This document shows positions 5,087-6,985 of a stretch of 6,985 nucleotides of DNA, piece by piece. This DNA is from CAZAQB01 sp964487155 (lineage in GTDB: Bacteria; Pseudomonadota; Gammaproteobacteria; Nitrococcales; Nitrococcaceae): contig CAZAQB010000171.1 in assembly GCA_964487155.1 (NCBI GenBank), forward strand, positions 1 through 6,985. Direction: 5' to 3'. The notes under the pieces are model-generated. The model was given only the letters and a program-made list of their open reading frames with translations. It did no database searches and was not told the DNA's origin. A program made the position numbers and the translations under genes. Every line of letters starts with the position of its first letter. The stretch's first letter is position 1.

Positions 5087-6979
5087 CTAGAGATCCTTGC
5101 ACAGCCGCAGCGCATCGTAGATGGCGCCGTGGATGTCGCGGCTCGAGACGCAGTCACCGAGGCGGTAGAGCAGGTAGCCGTCCCCGGACTCGGCGAAGGC
5201 CGGCTGGGGCCGGGCGGCGAACAGCGCCTCCAGGTCCACCTGGCCGCGGTTGCGGCTGGCGTCCTTCAGATCGTAGTAGAGACCCTCCACCGGNNNNNNN
5301 NNNNNNNNNNNNNNNNNNNNNNNNNNNNNNNNNNNNNNNNNNNNNNNNNNNNNNNNNNNNNNNNNNNNNNNNNNNNNNNNNNNNNNNNNNNNNGCGCCCG
5401 CGTAGTGGCCGATGGTGTCGTAGACCAGCACGTTGGCGCCCGGCTCAACCCGGCCCGCCAGCACCTCGTGGGCGCTCACCGACAGGCCGTCGAGGGCCCC
5501 CCAGCCGGGGCTGGCGTGGATATCCGGGCGGCCGCCGGTGGCCAGCAGCACCACGTCCGGGGAGCCGGCCAGGAGGGTCTCGGCGTCCGCCTCGGTGCCG
5601 AGGCGCAGATCCACTCCCAGGCGCTCGATCTCCATCTGCAGCCAGCGCACGATGCCGGCGATCTGGTCCCGGGCCGGGGCGCGGGCCGCCACCGCCACCT
5701 GGCCGCCCAGCATCTCGGCGCGTTCGAACAGGGTCACCGCATGGCCCCGCGCGGCGCACACCCGGGCGGCCTCCAGGCCCGCCGGGCCGCCGCCGGCCAC
5801 CACCACCCGGCGCCGCGGGCCGTCGCCGGGCGCCACCGTGTGGGGCATGGTGGCCTCCCGGCCGGTGGCGGCGTTCTGCACGCAGAGCACGTCCTGGCCC
5901 AGGTACTGGCGGTTGATGCAGTAGTTCGCCCCCACGCACTGGCGGATCTGGTCTTCCCGGCCCTCGCGGAGCTTGTTGACGAAGTGGGGGTCGGCGATGT
6001 GGGCGCGGGTCATGCCCACCAGGTCCACGTGGCCCTCGGCCACCGCCCGGGCGGCGGAGGCCGGATCCTTGATGTTCTGGGCGTGCATCACCGGGATATC
6101 CACCTCGGCGCGGATCGCCGAGGCCAGGTACAGGAAGGGCGCCGGCGGGTAGGCCATGCTGGGGATGCAGTTGGCCACGGTGTTGGAGGTGTCGGCACCG
6201 GAGCCGATGATGTTCAGCAGGTCCACCAGGCCGCTGCCGGCATGGCGCCGGGCGATCTCCAGCAGCGCCTCCTGGTCCAGGCCGTCCGGGTGGAATTCGT
6301 CGCCGCACATGCGCAGCCCCACCACGAAGTCCTCCCCCACGGCGCCGCGCACCGCCTCCAGCACCTGGAAGCCGAAGCGCAGCCGGTTGTCCAGGCTGCC
6401 GCCGTACTGGTCGTTGCGATGGTTGGTGCGGGGCGACCAGAACTGGTCGATGAGGTGCTGGTGGGCGGCGGAGATCTCCACCCCGTCCAGCCCGGCGTCC
6501 CTGCAGCGCCGGGCGGCGGCGGCGTAGTCGGCGATCACCGCGTCGATCTCTTCCTGCTCCATGGTCTTGGCGGCGCAGCGGTGCAGCGGCTCGCGCATGG
6601 CGGTGGGGGCCACCAGGTGGGGCCAGTCGCCGCCCTGCCAGCTGCTGCGCCGGCCCATGTGGGTGAGCTGGATCATCACCGCCGCGCCGTGGGCGTGCAC
6701 CGCCTCGGCGAGCCGTCCCAGGGGTTCCACGATGCGCTCCTGGGAAGCGTCCAGGGTGCCGCCCCAGGGGGCGGGGCTGGTGATGGACACCGACGAGGAG
6801 CCGCCGATGATGGTCAGCGCGATGCCGCCCCGGGCCTTCTCTGCGTGGTAGCGGATGAAGCGCTCGCCCGGCACCGCGCCGTCGGCGTAGACCTCCGAGT
6901 GGGCGGTGCTCACCACCCGGTTGCGCAGGGTCATGTTGCGGATGGTCAGGGGTTCCAGCAGGCGCTGCAGATTGCTCAT
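5087..6979 (-). CDS. dgcA: Dimethylglycine N-demethylase, FMN/4Fe-4S/FAD oxidoreductase, interrupted by an assembly gap
   Basis: An old-yellow-enzyme/trimethylamine-dehydrogenase family protein that would oxidise dimethylglycine to sarcosine plus formaldehyde. The first 528 codons are readable, then 100 Ns, then 68 codons to a TAG stop; the frame continues across the Ns. The N-terminal FMN barrel (about 1-345) shows LLEPLTIRNMTLRNRVV (7-23), MIQLTHMGR (102-110), AAHQHLIDQFWSPRTNHR (171-188) and YGGSLDNR (192-199). A cysteine cluster follows: C348, C354 and C366, with Ala at 351 where relatives have a cysteine. The C-terminal FAD/NAD-like domain starts with VVVAGGGPAGLEAA (392-405) and ends LGDCVSSRDIHGAIYDALRL. 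The gap removes most of the second nucleotide-binding lobe. The ATG at 6979 gives the usual short family N-terminus, but only 6 bp upstream are visible, so no ribosome site can be checked. Alternatives are a demethylase for stachydrine/N-methylproline or another methylated amine; downstream dgcB, ETF and soxB favour dimethylglycine. Confidence 0.9.
   Translation of the reverse strand: MSNLQRLLEPLTIRNMTLRNRVVSTAHSEVYADGAVPGERFIRYHAEKARGGIALTIIGGSSSVSITSPAPWGGTLDASQERIVEPLGRLAEAVHAHGAAVMIQLTHMGRRSSWQGGDWPHLVAPTAMREPLHRCAAKTMEQEEIDAVIADYAAAARRCRDAGLDGVEISAAHQHLIDQFWSPRTNHRNDQYGGSLDNRLRFGFQVLEAVRGAVGEDFVVGLRMCGDEFHPDGLDQEALLEIARRHAGSGLVDLLNIIGSGADTSNTVANCIPSMAYPPAPFLYLASAIRAEVDIPVMHAQNIKDPASAARAVAEGHVDLVGMTRAHIADPHFVNKLREGREDQIRQCVGANYCINRQYLGQDVLCVQNAATGREATMPHTVAPGDGPRRRVVVAGGGPAGLEAARVCAARGHAVTLFERAEMLGGQVAVAARAPARDQIAGIVRWLQMEIERLGVDLRLGTEADAETLLAGSPDVVLLATGGRPDIHASPGWGALDGLSVSAHEVLAGRVEPGANVLVYDTIGHYAGXXXXXXXXXXXXXXXXXXXXXXXXXXXXXXXXXXPVEGLYYDLKDASRNRGQVDLEALFAARPQPAFAESGDGYLLYRLGDCVSSRDIHGAIYDALRLCKDL
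5294..5393. other. Assembly gap: exactly 100 undetermined bases
   Basis: One hundred consecutive Ns inside dgcA, a common placeholder for a scaffold join of unknown length. Reading frames on both sides happen to agree with a 100-base spacing, but comparison with the usual length of the family suggests that more than 100 bases are missing. Protein positions 529-562 are therefore not real residue counts, and numbering after the gap should not be trusted. Confidence 0.97.
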
Positions 6980-6985
6980 GACCCG

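Noticed and set aside
1896..5102. A 1068-codon open frame on the minus strand that could look like one giant fused protein
   Set aside because: Only its last 409 codons (from 3125) are EtfA. The upstream part is the out-of-frame shadow of dgcB, with low-complexity Gly/Ala/Pro/Arg translation and no domain motifs, while the dgcB frame shows intact cysteine motifs.
5445..6308. A 287-codon minus-strand frame overlapping dgcA
   Set aside because: It is the +1/-1 shadow of dgcA: low-complexity Arg/Gly/Pro translation, while the dgcA frame has clear FMN, cysteine and FAD motifs.
5087..6979. Trimethylamine dehydrogenase or 2,4-dienoyl-CoA reductase as the identity of the first gene
   Set aside because: The fold is shared, but the adjacent DUF3483-type iron-sulfur protein, the divergent ETF pair and soxB, plus the CVGANYC cysteine pattern, fit the dimethylglycine demethylase group better.

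Overview
The window is one tightly packed, single-direction operon segment on the minus strand, so it reads from high to low coordinates. Five genes fill nearly all of it: dgcA (6979-5087), dgcB (5062-3122), etfA (3125-1896), etfB (1909-1127) and the start of soxB (1124 to beyond position 1). The longest intergenic space is 24 bp. Two junctions overlap, by 4 and 14 bp, and one is separated by only 2 bp. No promoter, terminator, RNA gene, insertion sequence or CRISPR array is visible. The operon's promoter must lie beyond 6985 and its end beyond position 1.

The genes describe the lower half of aerobic glycine betaine (choline/carnitine-derived) breakdown. DgcA resembles the two-flavin, iron-sulfur N-demethylase that converts dimethylglycine to sarcosine. 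DgcB is a membrane-anchored iron-sulfur protein with two 4Fe-4S motifs and a CCG-type C-terminal domain. EtfA and EtfB are a divergent electron-transfer flavoprotein pair of the kind linked to dgcAB. SoxB is the beta (catalytic flavin) subunit of heterotetrameric sarcosine oxidase, which makes glycine and passes the next methyl group to tetrahydrofolate. The likely flow is dimethylglycine to sarcosine (DgcA, electrons through DgcB/ETF toward the quinone pool), then sarcosine to glycine (SoxBDAG, of which only soxB is in view).

Base composition is very GC-rich (by eye around 70% or more), with G/C at almost all third codon positions. Together with the dgc/sox gene families this suggests a proteobacterium, most likely a high-GC gammaproteobacterium. 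Halophilic purple-sulfur or related lineages would fit, because glycine betaine is a common osmolyte there, but the window does not prove it. A run of exactly 100 Ns inside dgcA (5294-5393) shows that this is a scaffolded draft assembly. The missing stretch is probably longer than 100 bp.

I do not see a wholly unknown system. The points worth a second look lie inside these proteins: an arginine-rich N-terminal extension with a duplicated octapeptide on EtfA, altered flavin-pocket residues in both ETF subunits, a missing cluster cysteine in DgcA, and a half-degenerate CCG region in DgcB.
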